Assembly: GCF_023921225.1 (NCBI RefSeq)
Contig: NZ_CP071529.1
Span: 1 to 64,000, forward strand
DNA length: 64,000 bases
Source of the DNA: Legionella lytica
Lineage (GTDB): Bacteria; Pseudomonadota; Gammaproteobacteria; Legionellales; Legionellaceae
Reading direction: 5' to 3'
Shown in pieces: positions 44,271-53,103 of this stretch (the first letter of the stretch is position 1; each line of letters starts with the position of its first letter). The notes beneath the pieces were generated by a model that worked only from the letters and a program-made list of their open reading frames with translations, was not told the origin of the DNA and did not search any database. A program made the position numbers and the translations under genes.

Positions 44271-44714
44271 ATGAAAAAAGAACTATGCCCAATTTGTGGC
44301 GAACTGGCAGCAAGCCATGAAGAGCGAAGCACAACCTATAACTATAAAGGACACGCATTTTACATCATGCAGCCAGCCCTTTGGTGCGACTCATGTGGGG
44401 AAGGGGTTATAAGTCCTGAGGATAACAAAGCCACTGCCTTAGAAATTCAAGGGCATCGCTCACGAATTGATGGTATATTAACGCCTAATGAAATTGCAAA
44501 AATACGAAAACACTTAAACCTGAATCAAAAGGATGCCAGTCGTCTATTTGGTGGTGGCATTAACTCGTTTAACCGATATGAACGAGGAACCAACCCAATC
44601 CCTAAGCCGTTAAGTATGCTTTTAGTGCTTTTAGACAAACACCCAGAGCAATTACAAGAACTATTAATGTCTCCCGTAGTTAATCCATCGGAACAGAGCG
44701 CAAGGAGGCTATAA
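44271..44714 (+). CDS. mqsA: MqsA-family antitoxin (zinc domain plus HTH)
   Basis: 147 residues from ATG 44271, which has AAGGAG; an earlier in-frame ATG lies inside mqsR. The N-terminal zinc domain has CPICG and CDSCGEG; the C-terminal HTH is IRKHLNLNQKDASRLFGGGI with SFNRYERGTNP. It binds MqsR and the AACCT-N3-AGGTT operator upstream. Confidence 0.92.
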   Translation: MKKELCPICGELAASHEERSTTYNYKGHAFYIMQPALWCDSCGEGVISPEDNKATALEIQGHRSRIDGILTPNEIAKIRKHLNLNQKDASRLFGGGINSFNRYERGTNPIPKPLSMLLVLLDKHPEQLQELLMSPVVNPSEQSARRL

Positions 44715-44715
44715 A

Positions 44716-45534
44716 ATGAAAGAAACCTTACAAATTACATTAAGAAAAAACAGGAGGTCTGAAGATTTAATTCAGATCGCTCGAAAAACCAAAGGTGAAA
44801 ACATTTCATACAGTTATGGGCAGTCTAATCCCCCCTTACCAGAAGAGGCGATTTTTTCAGAAGCCGAGCTATTTGAAATTTCATGGTTTGACCAAATGGT
44901 TAAATTCTTTCATGAGCATCAAGACACTAACGCAACCGATTTAGAGCGCTATAGACTCTTTCTGCCAGAAAATTTTTATCAAGCCATTTATGAATTACAC
45001 AAAAAATGCCAAGAACACAAAATTGACTATAGACCCGTAGACTCATTGCTTAAGTCCATCATCAACAAGATTAAGGCTACAGAAAAAAGCCTGTATGAAA
45101 AAACGGGGATCACCAGTAATGTTCTAAAAGAGATTCATTTTAAAGATCTTTCAGAAAATGCAGATAGACTTAATTCCTCAACCCTGGAACTATTCAAAAA
45201 ATTGATTGAAATTCCTGATTTTTATAATCAGTTTAAGCAAATTGCTACAAATGAATATAAGAAAAACCCCAATATAAAAATTGGCCATTTTAAGGGTTAT
45301 GCACAAGGACATGCGCTACCATCAAAATGGATCTGCGCCTGTGCAGTGGATGTAATTTCAAAAAGCGAAAGCCCGTTCAATATTCTCAACTCAGAAGAAC
45401 TTCTTGATCTTTGGATTAAACCTAAATTACGCTCAGGCTTCGAGCTTTCCCAACTTTTATTCCGATTAAGAGAGATAAAATCGTCACCAGAGTTTATTAG
45501 ATGCGTAGAAGATATATCCCAACTTTTTTTATAA
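44716..45534 (+). CDS. Unknown protein co-transcribed with mqsRA
   Basis: 272 residues starting 1 bp after the mqsA stop; the mqsA end provides AAGGAGGC-like context. The sequence (MKETLQITLRKNRRSEDLIQ; FFHEHQDTNATDLERYRLFL; FKGYAQGHALPSKWICACAV) shows no motif I recognise, no signal peptide and no membrane helix. It is longer than SecB-type chaperones that accompany some three-gene toxin systems, and does not look like one. It may modulate the toxin pair or be an independent gene sharing the promoter. Confidence 0.7.
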   Translation: MKETLQITLRKNRRSEDLIQIARKTKGENISYSYGQSNPPLPEEAIFSEAELFEISWFDQMVKFFHEHQDTNATDLERYRLFLPENFYQAIYELHKKCQEHKIDYRPVDSLLKSIINKIKATEKSLYEKTGITSNVLKEIHFKDLSENADRLNSSTLELFKKLIEIPDFYNQFKQIATNEYKKNPNIKIGHFKGYAQGHALPSKWICACAVDVISKSESPFNILNSEELLDLWIKPKLRSGFELSQLLFRLREIKSSPEFIRCVEDISQLFL

Positions 45535-45573
45535 ACATATTAGAAAGGCAATCTTAATGAAAAAATTATCTTG

Positions 45574-45813
45574 GTGATAAGCTGTTACTTGCTTTTTATG
45601 TTCTTCATGGCAATTAGCTTGAGCCTGCTTTTAAATCATTTTGCATCGTCAGGTGTTTATCTTTTTTCCAATTTTAAGCATGAATTAGGAAGTTATAGCA
45701 ATTTTGTTATAAGTAAATTTCCGTATTTTAATGGACATGAGTACTTTGTAAGTTATGTTTCAGCAGGTATAGGCTTCATATGTTATATGCTGTGCGGAAA
45801 AATAGATTATTAG
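45574..45813 (+). CDS. Small hypothetical membrane protein, possibly frameshifted at the start
   Basis: 79 residues from GTG 45574 (TTG 45571 is also possible). Two hydrophobic helices (CYLLFMFFMAISLSLLLNHF and YVSAGIGFICYMLCGKI). Just upstream, ATG 45557 with AAAGG gives MKKLSW and then TGA at 45575, overlapping this start. A single-base change would fuse the two into one normal membrane protein. Confidence 0.4.
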   Translation: MISCYLLFMFFMAISLSLLLNHFASSGVYLFSNFKHELGSYSNFVISKFPYFNGHEYFVSYVSAGIGFICYMLCGKIDY

Positions 45814-45977
45814 TTGTCGCGCCGTTTATCTAAGCCAGCTTAGCTAGACATAAAAACCAAAAATAATATGAGCTAAATACAACTGCGAGATAAATGACAG
45901 CTATATAATTTGTTGAATTGTTTTTATTACTTAGCTTTTACGCAACCAATTTAAAGCTGTTTAGCTCACCCTCTATT

Positions 45978-46616
45978 TCAATTTTTGTTGTCTAATCGAC
46001 TAAAAAACTCCGTTGCCCTAGCCTGATTTATTTCCAGCAACCGCCGTTGAAATTGCAAAAAAGTCATTGATTCACATTCGTCTAATTGAAATCTGCTCAC
46101 GGGCTTAGCATTGTCCAAACATTCTCTAGTACTCCACATCACCCCAACAAGATACTTTTCTTGGTGCTGCGCATAAATAATTTCAGCATGAAGAGGCTTG
46201 CTGTTATTGGGAAAATATTTTTGGTGTTCTTGATAGTCTTCACTGCCTTCATCAATTGGCCAAAAGAGTCGTTTTACTTGATAATTTTCGTAGCGATTTT
46301 TCCCCCGAGTCACATCCCTTAAAAAATTCTTAAGCCCATTATCTCGTAAATAAGTATGTCCCTCATCACCATAATGCTTAAAAAATAATTCGGAAATTCG
46401 ATCAATGGGGCTTTTTTCGGCAATAAAAAAATAAGGCCAAAAGATGGGCTTTAGTATAAGATAGGATTTCAGGCTAGGGCGAATTTGAAAGACATCAATA
46501 TCCATAGTTCTCTTTACTTCATTATACTTCAGCAAGGATTGAATAGAGCCCAAAATATTCATAAATAATCCAGCCACATAAAACGCAAGAACCCAATGAA
46601 ACAACTCTAATGACAT
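45978..46616 (-). CDS. Hypothetical membrane-anchored protein
   Basis: 212 residues. N-terminal hydrophobic helix (FHWVLAFYVAGLFMNILGSI), a second weak one (LILKPIFWPYFFIAEKS), and a polar C-terminal domain (HAEIIYAQHQEKYLVGVMWS). AAGGAG precedes ATG. It follows the 79-residue gene by 7 bp in the same operon. No family recognised. Confidence 0.65.
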   Translation of the reverse strand: MSLELFHWVLAFYVAGLFMNILGSIQSLLKYNEVKRTMDIDVFQIRPSLKSYLILKPIFWPYFFIAEKSPIDRISELFFKHYGDEGHTYLRDNGLKNFLRDVTRGKNRYENYQVKRLFWPIDEGSEDYQEHQKYFPNNSKPLHAEIIYAQHQEKYLVGVMWSTRECLDNAKPVSRFQLDECESMTFLQFQRRLLEINQARATEFFSRLDNKN

Positions 46617-46623
46617 TTCTCAA

Positions 46624-46863
46624 TTACTCCTTTTTAATAGCACTCAATAATTCACCTACTCGATGACGCAACATCGTTGCATGAATGTTATGCCCACGAA
46701 ACTCATAGTGAGGCCACTTGGAGTGGCACTCTTCCAGTGCAGACAGCATTTCATTGCGAGTCATCGGGGTTTCACTATAGCCAGGCCAATCTTCGTAGTG
46801 ATTGGTTTTTACATCAACTCGCCACTGAATGACCCACGCTTTTTCTTCATCTGCCTCGTTCAT
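46624..46863 (-). CDS. Small hypothetical protein
   Basis: 79 residues: MNEADEEKAWVIQWRVDVKT, then MTRNEMLSALEECHSKWPHY and a basic C-terminus. Soluble, Trp-rich, no recognised family. It is the first gene of a two-gene minus-strand unit with the membrane-anchored protein. Codon use and spacing support it as real. Confidence 0.6.
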   Translation of the reverse strand: MNEADEEKAWVIQWRVDVKTNHYEDWPGYSETPMTRNEMLSALEECHSKWPHYEFRGHNIHATMLRHRVGELLSAIKKE

Positions 46864-46959
46864 TAAATAACCTATTTCCTACGATTGGTGCCTATTTTAC
46901 AACAGGGAAGCTCTAGGCGTAAAATAGCGTCTTTAGTTCCAATTATATAGCGCGATTTA

Positions 46960-48456
46960 ATGTCCCATTCTTATTTAGAGCACCCCTTACCCAATCAAGA
47001 GCATCCACAAGGATATTGGAAACAGCCCATACCGCTCGTTTATACTCTAAATAATGAAGCCCCTTATCCTTTAGACGCATTACCGAACATACTCCAACGT
47101 GTAGTTCACTCCTATCAATGCTATGGACAACAGCCGTTATCCCTAGTCGCGAATGGTGCTTTAGCAAACCTCTCTCTAGCCTGTCAGGCTCATGCTAATG
47201 TTGCTCGCGACACCTATTTAACTAGTCCTGTTTCATTATATTTCTTAGTGATTGCCAGCTCAGGAGAGCGTAAAAGTGCTGCGGACTCCCTTTTTTCTAA
47301 TGCCATTCGTCAGTGGGAAACTAACATAAGAAAAAAACGAGAGCCTGAGCGATTAAGCGCGTTAACTCAGCATAAGGCCTGGCAAATGGAGCGAGATGGC
47401 TTGCTCACCCAAATCAAACGCGCCACCTATACCGGTGAAGACAGTGAATACTACAAAGAATTACTTGAAGAGGTAGTTCACCAAGAACCAGACATCCCCA
47501 TACAGCCTACCTTGTATTTTGAAGATGCAACCCAAGAAGCATTGGCCATTCATTTGGCACACGGCTGGCCAAGTGCCTCCCTATGGTCTGATGAAGCCGG
47601 AATCATACTCGGAAGCCACAGCATGCAATCAAACCCGTTGCGTTTTGTTGCCCTGCTCAATCGCTTATGGGAGGGAAAGTCCTTTGCGGCACATCGCAAA
47701 ACATCCCAAAGCTTCATTATTGAACATCGGCGCTTGACGCTAAATTTAATGATGCAACCCTTGCTGTTAAATCAAATGATTCATCAGGCTACGGGTGTTA
47801 CCCGTCAAAGCGGTTTTTTGGCGCGTTGCCTTCTCGCCTTCCCTGACAGCTCCATGGGAACTCGTTTTTATCAAGAACCTCCAGAACAACTGATGGGTTT
47901 AATCGAATACGAGCAGCGTATCACGCAATGCCTGGAACACTCTCAACGCTTAACCCAAGTGGGGTGTATTAATCTACCCACACTAAAAATGACCGCCGCA
48001 GCAAAGCATTTATGGATTCAGTTCTTTAATAGCATTGAATCCGGTCTTACAACCCAAGGGCAGTGGATGGAAATCAAAGATTTTGCCAGCAAAGCCGCTG
48101 AAAATGCAGCGCGTCTGGCAGCCCTATTTCATCTTTTTTCAGGACGACTAGGGGACATCGCAGCCGAAGAGATGGAGCAGGCCATTATATTAACCCGCTG
48201 GTATTTGTGTGAAGCAAGACGTTTATTAGAGCCTAAGTCGGCAAAGCCCTATCTTGATGAGGCGCGTAAGCTACTTGATTGGCTCTTAGTACGAAAACCC
48301 GAAATGCCAACCCCAAGAGAGATACTGCAATTTAGTCCTTTACGTACAAAAGAGCTGCGCGATAACGCATTAGAAACACTCATCGAACATCAGTACATTC
48401 GCCTCATCAAGTCAGGAAATAAAACTCGCATTGAACTCAATCCCTACCGCAAATAA
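46960..48456 (+). CDS. DUF3987 (YfjI-type) protein with P-loop-like motif
   Basis: 498 residues. The N-terminal part (LPNILQRVVHSYQCYGQQPL) and the motif LVIASSGERKSAADSLFSNA (Walker A-like, about residues 100-119) are typical of DUF3987. YFEDATQEALAIHLA and LWSDEAGIILGSHSM are the family's central motifs. Members occur in prophages and islands and are thought to be primase-helicase-like, but no activity is certain. No clear ribosome-binding site precedes 46960. It is a single-gene unit. Confidence 0.82.
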   Translation: MSHSYLEHPLPNQEHPQGYWKQPIPLVYTLNNEAPYPLDALPNILQRVVHSYQCYGQQPLSLVANGALANLSLACQAHANVARDTYLTSPVSLYFLVIASSGERKSAADSLFSNAIRQWETNIRKKREPERLSALTQHKAWQMERDGLLTQIKRATYTGEDSEYYKELLEEVVHQEPDIPIQPTLYFEDATQEALAIHLAHGWPSASLWSDEAGIILGSHSMQSNPLRFVALLNRLWEGKSFAAHRKTSQSFIIEHRRLTLNLMMQPLLLNQMIHQATGVTRQSGFLARCLLAFPDSSMGTRFYQEPPEQLMGLIEYEQRITQCLEHSQRLTQVGCINLPTLKMTAAAKHLWIQFFNSIESGLTTQGQWMEIKDFASKAAENAARLAALFHLFSGRLGDIAAEEMEQAIILTRWYLCEARRLLEPKSAKPYLDEARKLLDWLLVRKPEMPTPREILQFSPLRTKELRDNALETLIEHQYIRLIKSGNKTRIELNPYRK

Positions 48457-48820
48457 TCGATATCCAATTCCAATATTTGCTACATCTGCTACATGGGGGC
48501 AATAAAGAACTAAACACGCGCCCCTGCCGCTGCACCGCTTAGCATGAATCCAGTAAACACAAGAAGCTCTTGCATTCCCTCTCCACTAAAATTAAGAAGT
48601 CCTTCCGTAGCAAAATAAAATCTACGTGAACGCTACACCGAGCTACACTTTTTAAAACTTTAAAAAGACACCCTCTTATATACAAAAGAGGATGTCATTA
48701 GCGCCTATAAGGGTTATCAATGTAAGTTTTATCTTTATTTGGCAGAAAAATTTAATTTTAAAATGACATGTTTTAGTGATTACATGAGCAAAATGAAAAT
48801 TGCATATCCGTCTGTAATTT
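48457..48820. other. Intergenic stretch with one inverted repeat
   Basis: No gene found. GACACCCTCTT (48667-48677) and AAGAGGATGTC (48686-48696) form an 11-bp stem with one mismatch and an 8-base loop. It is not followed by a T run, so it is a weak terminator at best. The rest is unremarkable. Confidence 0.45.
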
Positions 48821-49762
48821 CTAATGTAATATCTCATTATATCCAATTTTGAGTAATTTCATTTTAGAATCTAAATCTGGAATTACGGTATAAGGTCTTG
48901 GAAGTGAGCGTATAATACAAGTCGCGTCTCCTTTGAGTTTATCAACAATTGTACTATCTTCATTAGAAATGATAATGTTATAAAAGGCTTTAAAATTATC
49001 TAGTGTTTGAGATAATAAAACCTCCACAATTTCATCTTTTTGTATCGGAGTGTCTTTCCGCATATATTGCTGCATAAAAGTATTATGAAATTTTGAAGAT
49101 TCATCGTTATAAGAGTTTTGAGCTATATGCAATGCATTTAACACGTCAGGAGAATTAACATAAACTCTATTAATAGTATTAACGAGTAATTCTCTAGCTT
49201 CAAATAAATAAGGTAAAATGTCTAGGTTAATTCCTCCTGCACTATAAACGTCATTAATTAGCCCATCGATTTTAATCCGAAATTCATCAAACTTTTCCAT
49301 TGTGAATATTTCATTTTCTAAAGTAGCGCTTTCTTTAGTAATAACGTCATATTTATGTCTGATATTATTTGTATCTAACTCATCTTTTAAAATGGCTTGA
49401 TTTATATCCTCTGGTGTAATAATCCTCTTATTCTGAGGAAAAATGGGATTGTTAAATTTAATTTTTAGATAGCTTTCAAAACATCCTGGGTGTTCGCTCC
49501 ATTTCATTTTGTTAACGTCTGGGCTAGTTATTGTCCCAAACATTTTGCGGATCAATTGAAAAGAAGAATCGCGCCCATATGCAACGTAAATAATACCCTC
49601 TCTTATCAAAATAATTATTATTACCGCTATAAGATTTATATATATATAGATAGGTTCGTGCGCAACATAAGCCCCTAGCAGGCAAAATCCAGTAACTAGA
49701 ATAAGTAGAATCACAGATACAAAGTTCACAAATCTATATAAAACTTTATCAGCCAAATTCAC
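48821..49762 (-). CDS. Hypothetical membrane-anchored protein
   Basis: 313 residues from GTG 49762, with AAGGAATTAA correctly spaced. Two adjacent membrane helices at residues 9-33 and 37-58 (SVILLILVTGFCLLGAYVA and YIYINLIAVIIIILIREGI), then a long soluble helical domain (DEFRIKIDGLINDVYSAGGI and YMRKDTPIQKDEIVEVLLSQ). No family recognised; a cytosolic domain tethered to the membrane. Confidence 0.6.
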   Translation of the reverse strand: MNLADKVLYRFVNFVSVILLILVTGFCLLGAYVAHEPIYIYINLIAVIIIILIREGIIYVAYGRDSSFQLIRKMFGTITSPDVNKMKWSEHPGCFESYLKIKFNNPIFPQNKRIITPEDINQAILKDELDTNNIRHKYDVITKESATLENEIFTMEKFDEFRIKIDGLINDVYSAGGINLDILPYLFEARELLVNTINRVYVNSPDVLNALHIAQNSYNDESSKFHNTFMQQYMRKDTPIQKDEIVEVLLSQTLDNFKAFYNIIISNEDSTIVDKLKGDATCIIRSLPRPYTVIPDLDSKMKLLKIGYNEILH

Positions 49763-49827
49763 TTTAATTCCTTTTGAAAAAGATTTGCTTCCTTTAATTA
49801 TGGCAGGTGTTTTTAAAGATTATAAAT

Positions 49828-49980
49828 TTAATGGCTTATTGAGCGTAATTGTCTTTTTTTAATGTAGGTATTGAGGCCTATATGATTGCTATATCCTAAG
49901 AAAATCGCGATTTTTCTCACGGATAAACCTAATGCCAATAATTCTTTAATTTTGTCACTATCCTTGTCAAATTTACTTTT
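49828..49980 (-). pseudogene. C-terminal HTH fragment of a DNA recombinase-like gene
   Basis: The minus strand from 49980 reads KSKFDKDSDKIKELLALGLS, then VRKIAIFLGYSNHIGLNTYI and ends KKRQLRSISH with TAA at 49828-49830. This is a helix-turn-helix of the kind found at the end of resolvases or transposon regulators. Its upstream part is cut off by the transposon left end at 49994. Confidence 0.5.
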
Positions 49981-49993
49981 CTGGATTGTTGGC

Positions 49994-50030
49994 TTAAATT
50001 ACAGACTCGGTACTAATGCGAACTGGAAAC
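49994..50030 (+). repeat. Left terminal inverted repeat of the Tn3-family element
   Basis: 37 bp, with tnpA ending 22 bp inside. It differs from the right copy at one base. The TnpA stop lies close to it, as usual in Tn3 elements. Confidence 0.9.
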
Positions 50031-50052
50031 TCAATATTGCTCATATATAACA

Positions 50053-53000
50053 CTAAGCTGCAGTAAAATTAATCACCTCATCTAACGAGTAATCCGGGTC
50101 ATTTGCACTCAGTAAATTACTAAAATCATACGTCCCATATAGGTTTACATGTTGCCAGGTTAGGATCGATGCGCTGGTAATATTCTCGAGCAAGACTTTT
50201 CTCATCTCATTATCTGATCGCATAATTATTTTTGTCAGTTCTATATAATTCCATAGAATGATGATGTTCTGGATAATGGTTTTGCACATAGCTGATATTT
50301 CTTGATCCTCTCGATAGGCTTCAGTGATATCATCACCTACAAATGAAACGGCAGATGCGAATTTATTAGCTAACTCGCCTTTATTTAATTGTTTTTCAAT
50401 CGTTTGTCGCAAGGTGACATCATCAATGTATTTCAGAATAAAGATAGATTTGATAACTCGACCAAATTCTTTGATGGCTTCTTCCAATGGATGTTGATTG
50501 TCATATGCACTGAGCCTTTTCAAAATCGTTGATGCTCGGTGTTTCCTAAGCATAATGGTTGCAATCAATCTCAATATGGTATCCCAATTTCTTCTGATTT
50601 TACTTTCTTTGATGTAATGACCTGGGGTGACAGGATATTCTACCTTGGCTGATTTTGGTTTTATTTTGTTAAAACTGGCTAAATTTATTGATGAAATATC
50701 TTTTATTCGCGGTGCAAAAGTTACTCCAATTAAATGAGAGACTGCAAAAATCATCTCAGTATAGCCGTGTGTATCTGTGGAATGCATATCACTTTGGATG
50801 CTGTCATTATGCAGTAAGCCATCAATAACAGAAGCTGCATCCCGCTCTGAACTACTGAATACCGTTGTGTAAAATAAAATACCACGCTCATCAATAAATC
50901 GATAAACATTTGCTCCTTTGCCATTGCCAAAATATTTGTAAGAGTGATTAGCATTTAATGATTCTACTGATACACATTGTTTTTTGGCATCACTGGAGGT
51001 ATGTAATAAACTTTTCTCACGTTTAAATTTATTTGGTAACCATAATTTTGCCATTAAGTCGGTTAAGGTCTGGTTAACCATGTGTAAATTTTCTAATGAG
51101 AAATACCAGTTGACGGCATTTGAGAGGGTATTGTAATTAATACCAACAGCCGTATTAGCAAGTTTATGCAGCCCTATATTGCTCCCTAAAGCAAAAATTC
51201 CTGCATAAAATATTTCATTCTCAGGATTTTCTTTGGAGTCTTTGATCTTATGGTGCGTAAAGTTTGATGTGAATTTAGAAAGCCCGTTCATTTCCGCCAT
51301 CATCTGAAGAATTGGTACATATCTATCTTTTCCTATGATTGTTGTAATTGAATCATAATCTGGTTTTTCAACTGCAGGGGTATACACTGAAAAGCCGCCT
51401 TCTTTTTTAACGGTAACATACTGATTCTTACCATGAAGAATACGTTCATTTACATCAATATATTGTTTATTCAGCAAAGTACTGAGTCTCGGTAGGACTT
51501 GTTCTATATCACTGAAATTAGAAAGTCCAAATTTTTCAAGAAGCGCCTGTTTGTTTTCTTGCCAGAATTGTTCATCGATTAAGTAACCTTCAATCGATAA
51601 GTAACGATAAGATCGTAACAGACTGATTTTTCCAGATTTAACGGCACTAGCTATTTTGCAAAACAAGAGTGCTTTATAAAGCGAGATGTTAAATTTATTA
51701 TTTTTATAAATTGCCTTGTACTCATGATCGTCCAAGAACTCATTAGGAGCCGTTGAAGTAATATTTTTCTCTGATTGATAGTGGGCTAATGCTGAATACA
51801 GGGGATCTGCATTATTACCTACTTCAAAATCGAGGTGCTTTACAATATCCGCAACCCGGTTTTGTAATTTTACTGAAAGAGTGGTCAAAATATCAAACTG
51901 GTCTGCCTCATCGTCCTCGCTGTTTATCTGGTCTTTAAGCTTATCGGCATCCAATACCGCTTGAATTAATGATGGATTAACTATTTTTTCTGGGACTATT
52001 TTATATAGCCTTTCAATTTTTTCATTATCATTCAATAAATTGTCATGTAATACTGTCCTGACTGCATTCACCGTTGATTGGGTTTCATTAAAGCCAGACA
52101 AAACTGAAGCTGATAATTTATTTTTATCAGGCGCACGATCTTTTATTATATTGTCTAACTTTTTAGCTGCTTTGTTCAATTGTTGTTGGACACTTTTTAA
52201 TAAAATATCAACCAGAGTATCTTGCCACATCCTATGAGTATGATCGATGAATGCAACCAAATATAAGTAACGTTTATTGGATTCAACCATATCCGTTATC
52301 TGTGTCACCTTTGCTTTAATGACCCATTGTGCATAATATTTAGTGGCCTCTGCTGATAAAGATAGAGCATCTATGATCGGTTTTATCTCGTTGAATAATT
52401 TTTTAATGATAAGAAAATTTCGAATACCATGCTTGATTTGTTTGGGTCTCATAGATTGCGTTATGGTTTTTAGTTGCGTCAACAAGGGGCGCTCGTAATA
52501 TTCTCCAGTTGTAATTGTGAGATGATCTAATGCTTCCTGATGAACCGGAGTGATAACATTGGACATTGTCTGCAGCGTATTTTTTTCAAATGCATTAAAT
52601 TTCTCGGTAATTGTTTTAACAATCCGGTCATAACTCGGTAATTCAATTTTTTTGTTGCGTAACCTTTCAACGATTAAATAACATAATTTTCGCGGATGCA
52701 TTTGCTGGTTAACCATGTCTTCAACAGCTTCCTCAAAAAAAGCTTCCGCATTGGAAAACTCGACGTGGCCACAACCTTCAAGAATCAATAACCTGTGTTT
52801 TTGACGTGTCCTATCGATATAATCCGAAAGAGAAGCACTTGATAATTCAATACCAAGGGTTTTTGCTACAAATTTAATATCACCTACTTTGAACAATTTT
52901 TGCATATAGAATTTACCGCTTGCTCTAAAGTAGCCATATTGGAGCAATAAACCTACTTTATTGCATGGATCTTTTACATTTTTCAGTAATACAGAAACTA

Positions 53001-53103
53001 TTTCATCCAATTTGAAATATTGTTTCCTATCTTCAGCGACAAAAACGGGTGGTCTACTAAATCGTTTAACTTCATGATCTGGAAGAACTTCTATAAAACT
53101 CAT
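50053..53103 (-). CDS. tnpA: Tn3-family transposase TnpA
   Basis: 1016 residues, full length for the family. The N-terminal DNA-binding region (VLPDHEVKRFSRPPVFVAED) and the catalytic half show DDE-domain motifs: DSIQSDMHSTDTHGYTEMIF (catalytic Asp), VSHLIGVTFAPRIKD, and near the end TWQHVNLYGTYDFSNLL with the terminal Glu region. It catalyses replicative transposition at the 37-bp repeats. Its ATG shares one base with the tnpI stop (TAATG), so the two are translationally coupled. Confidence 0.95.
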   Translation of the reverse strand: MSFIEVLPDHEVKRFSRPPVFVAEDRKQYFKLDEIVSVLLKNVKDPCNKVGLLLQYGYFRASGKFYMQKLFKVGDIKFVAKTLGIELSSASLSDYIDRTRQKHRLLILEGCGHVEFSNAEAFFEEAVEDMVNQQMHPRKLCYLIVERLRNKKIELPSYDRIVKTITEKFNAFEKNTLQTMSNVITPVHQEALDHLTITTGEYYERPLLTQLKTITQSMRPKQIKHGIRNFLIIKKLFNEIKPIIDALSLSAEATKYYAQWVIKAKVTQITDMVESNKRYLYLVAFIDHTHRMWQDTLVDILLKSVQQQLNKAAKKLDNIIKDRAPDKNKLSASVLSGFNETQSTVNAVRTVLHDNLLNDNEKIERLYKIVPEKIVNPSLIQAVLDADKLKDQINSEDDEADQFDILTTLSVKLQNRVADIVKHLDFEVGNNADPLYSALAHYQSEKNITSTAPNEFLDDHEYKAIYKNNKFNISLYKALLFCKIASAVKSGKISLLRSYRYLSIEGYLIDEQFWQENKQALLEKFGLSNFSDIEQVLPRLSTLLNKQYIDVNERILHGKNQYVTVKKEGGFSVYTPAVEKPDYDSITTIIGKDRYVPILQMMAEMNGLSKFTSNFTHHKIKDSKENPENEIFYAGIFALGSNIGLHKLANTAVGINYNTLSNAVNWYFSLENLHMVNQTLTDLMAKLWLPNKFKREKSLLHTSSDAKKQCVSVESLNANHSYKYFGNGKGANVYRFIDERGILFYTTVFSSSERDAASVIDGLLHNDSIQSDMHSTDTHGYTEMIFAVSHLIGVTFAPRIKDISSINLASFNKIKPKSAKVEYPVTPGHYIKESKIRRNWDTILRLIATIMLRKHRASTILKRLSAYDNQHPLEEAIKEFGRVIKSIFILKYIDDVTLRQTIEKQLNKGELANKFASAVSFVGDDITEAYREDQEISAMCKTIIQNIIILWNYIELTKIIMRSDNEMRKVLLENITSASILTWQHVNLYGTYDFSNLLSANDPDYSLDEVINFTAA

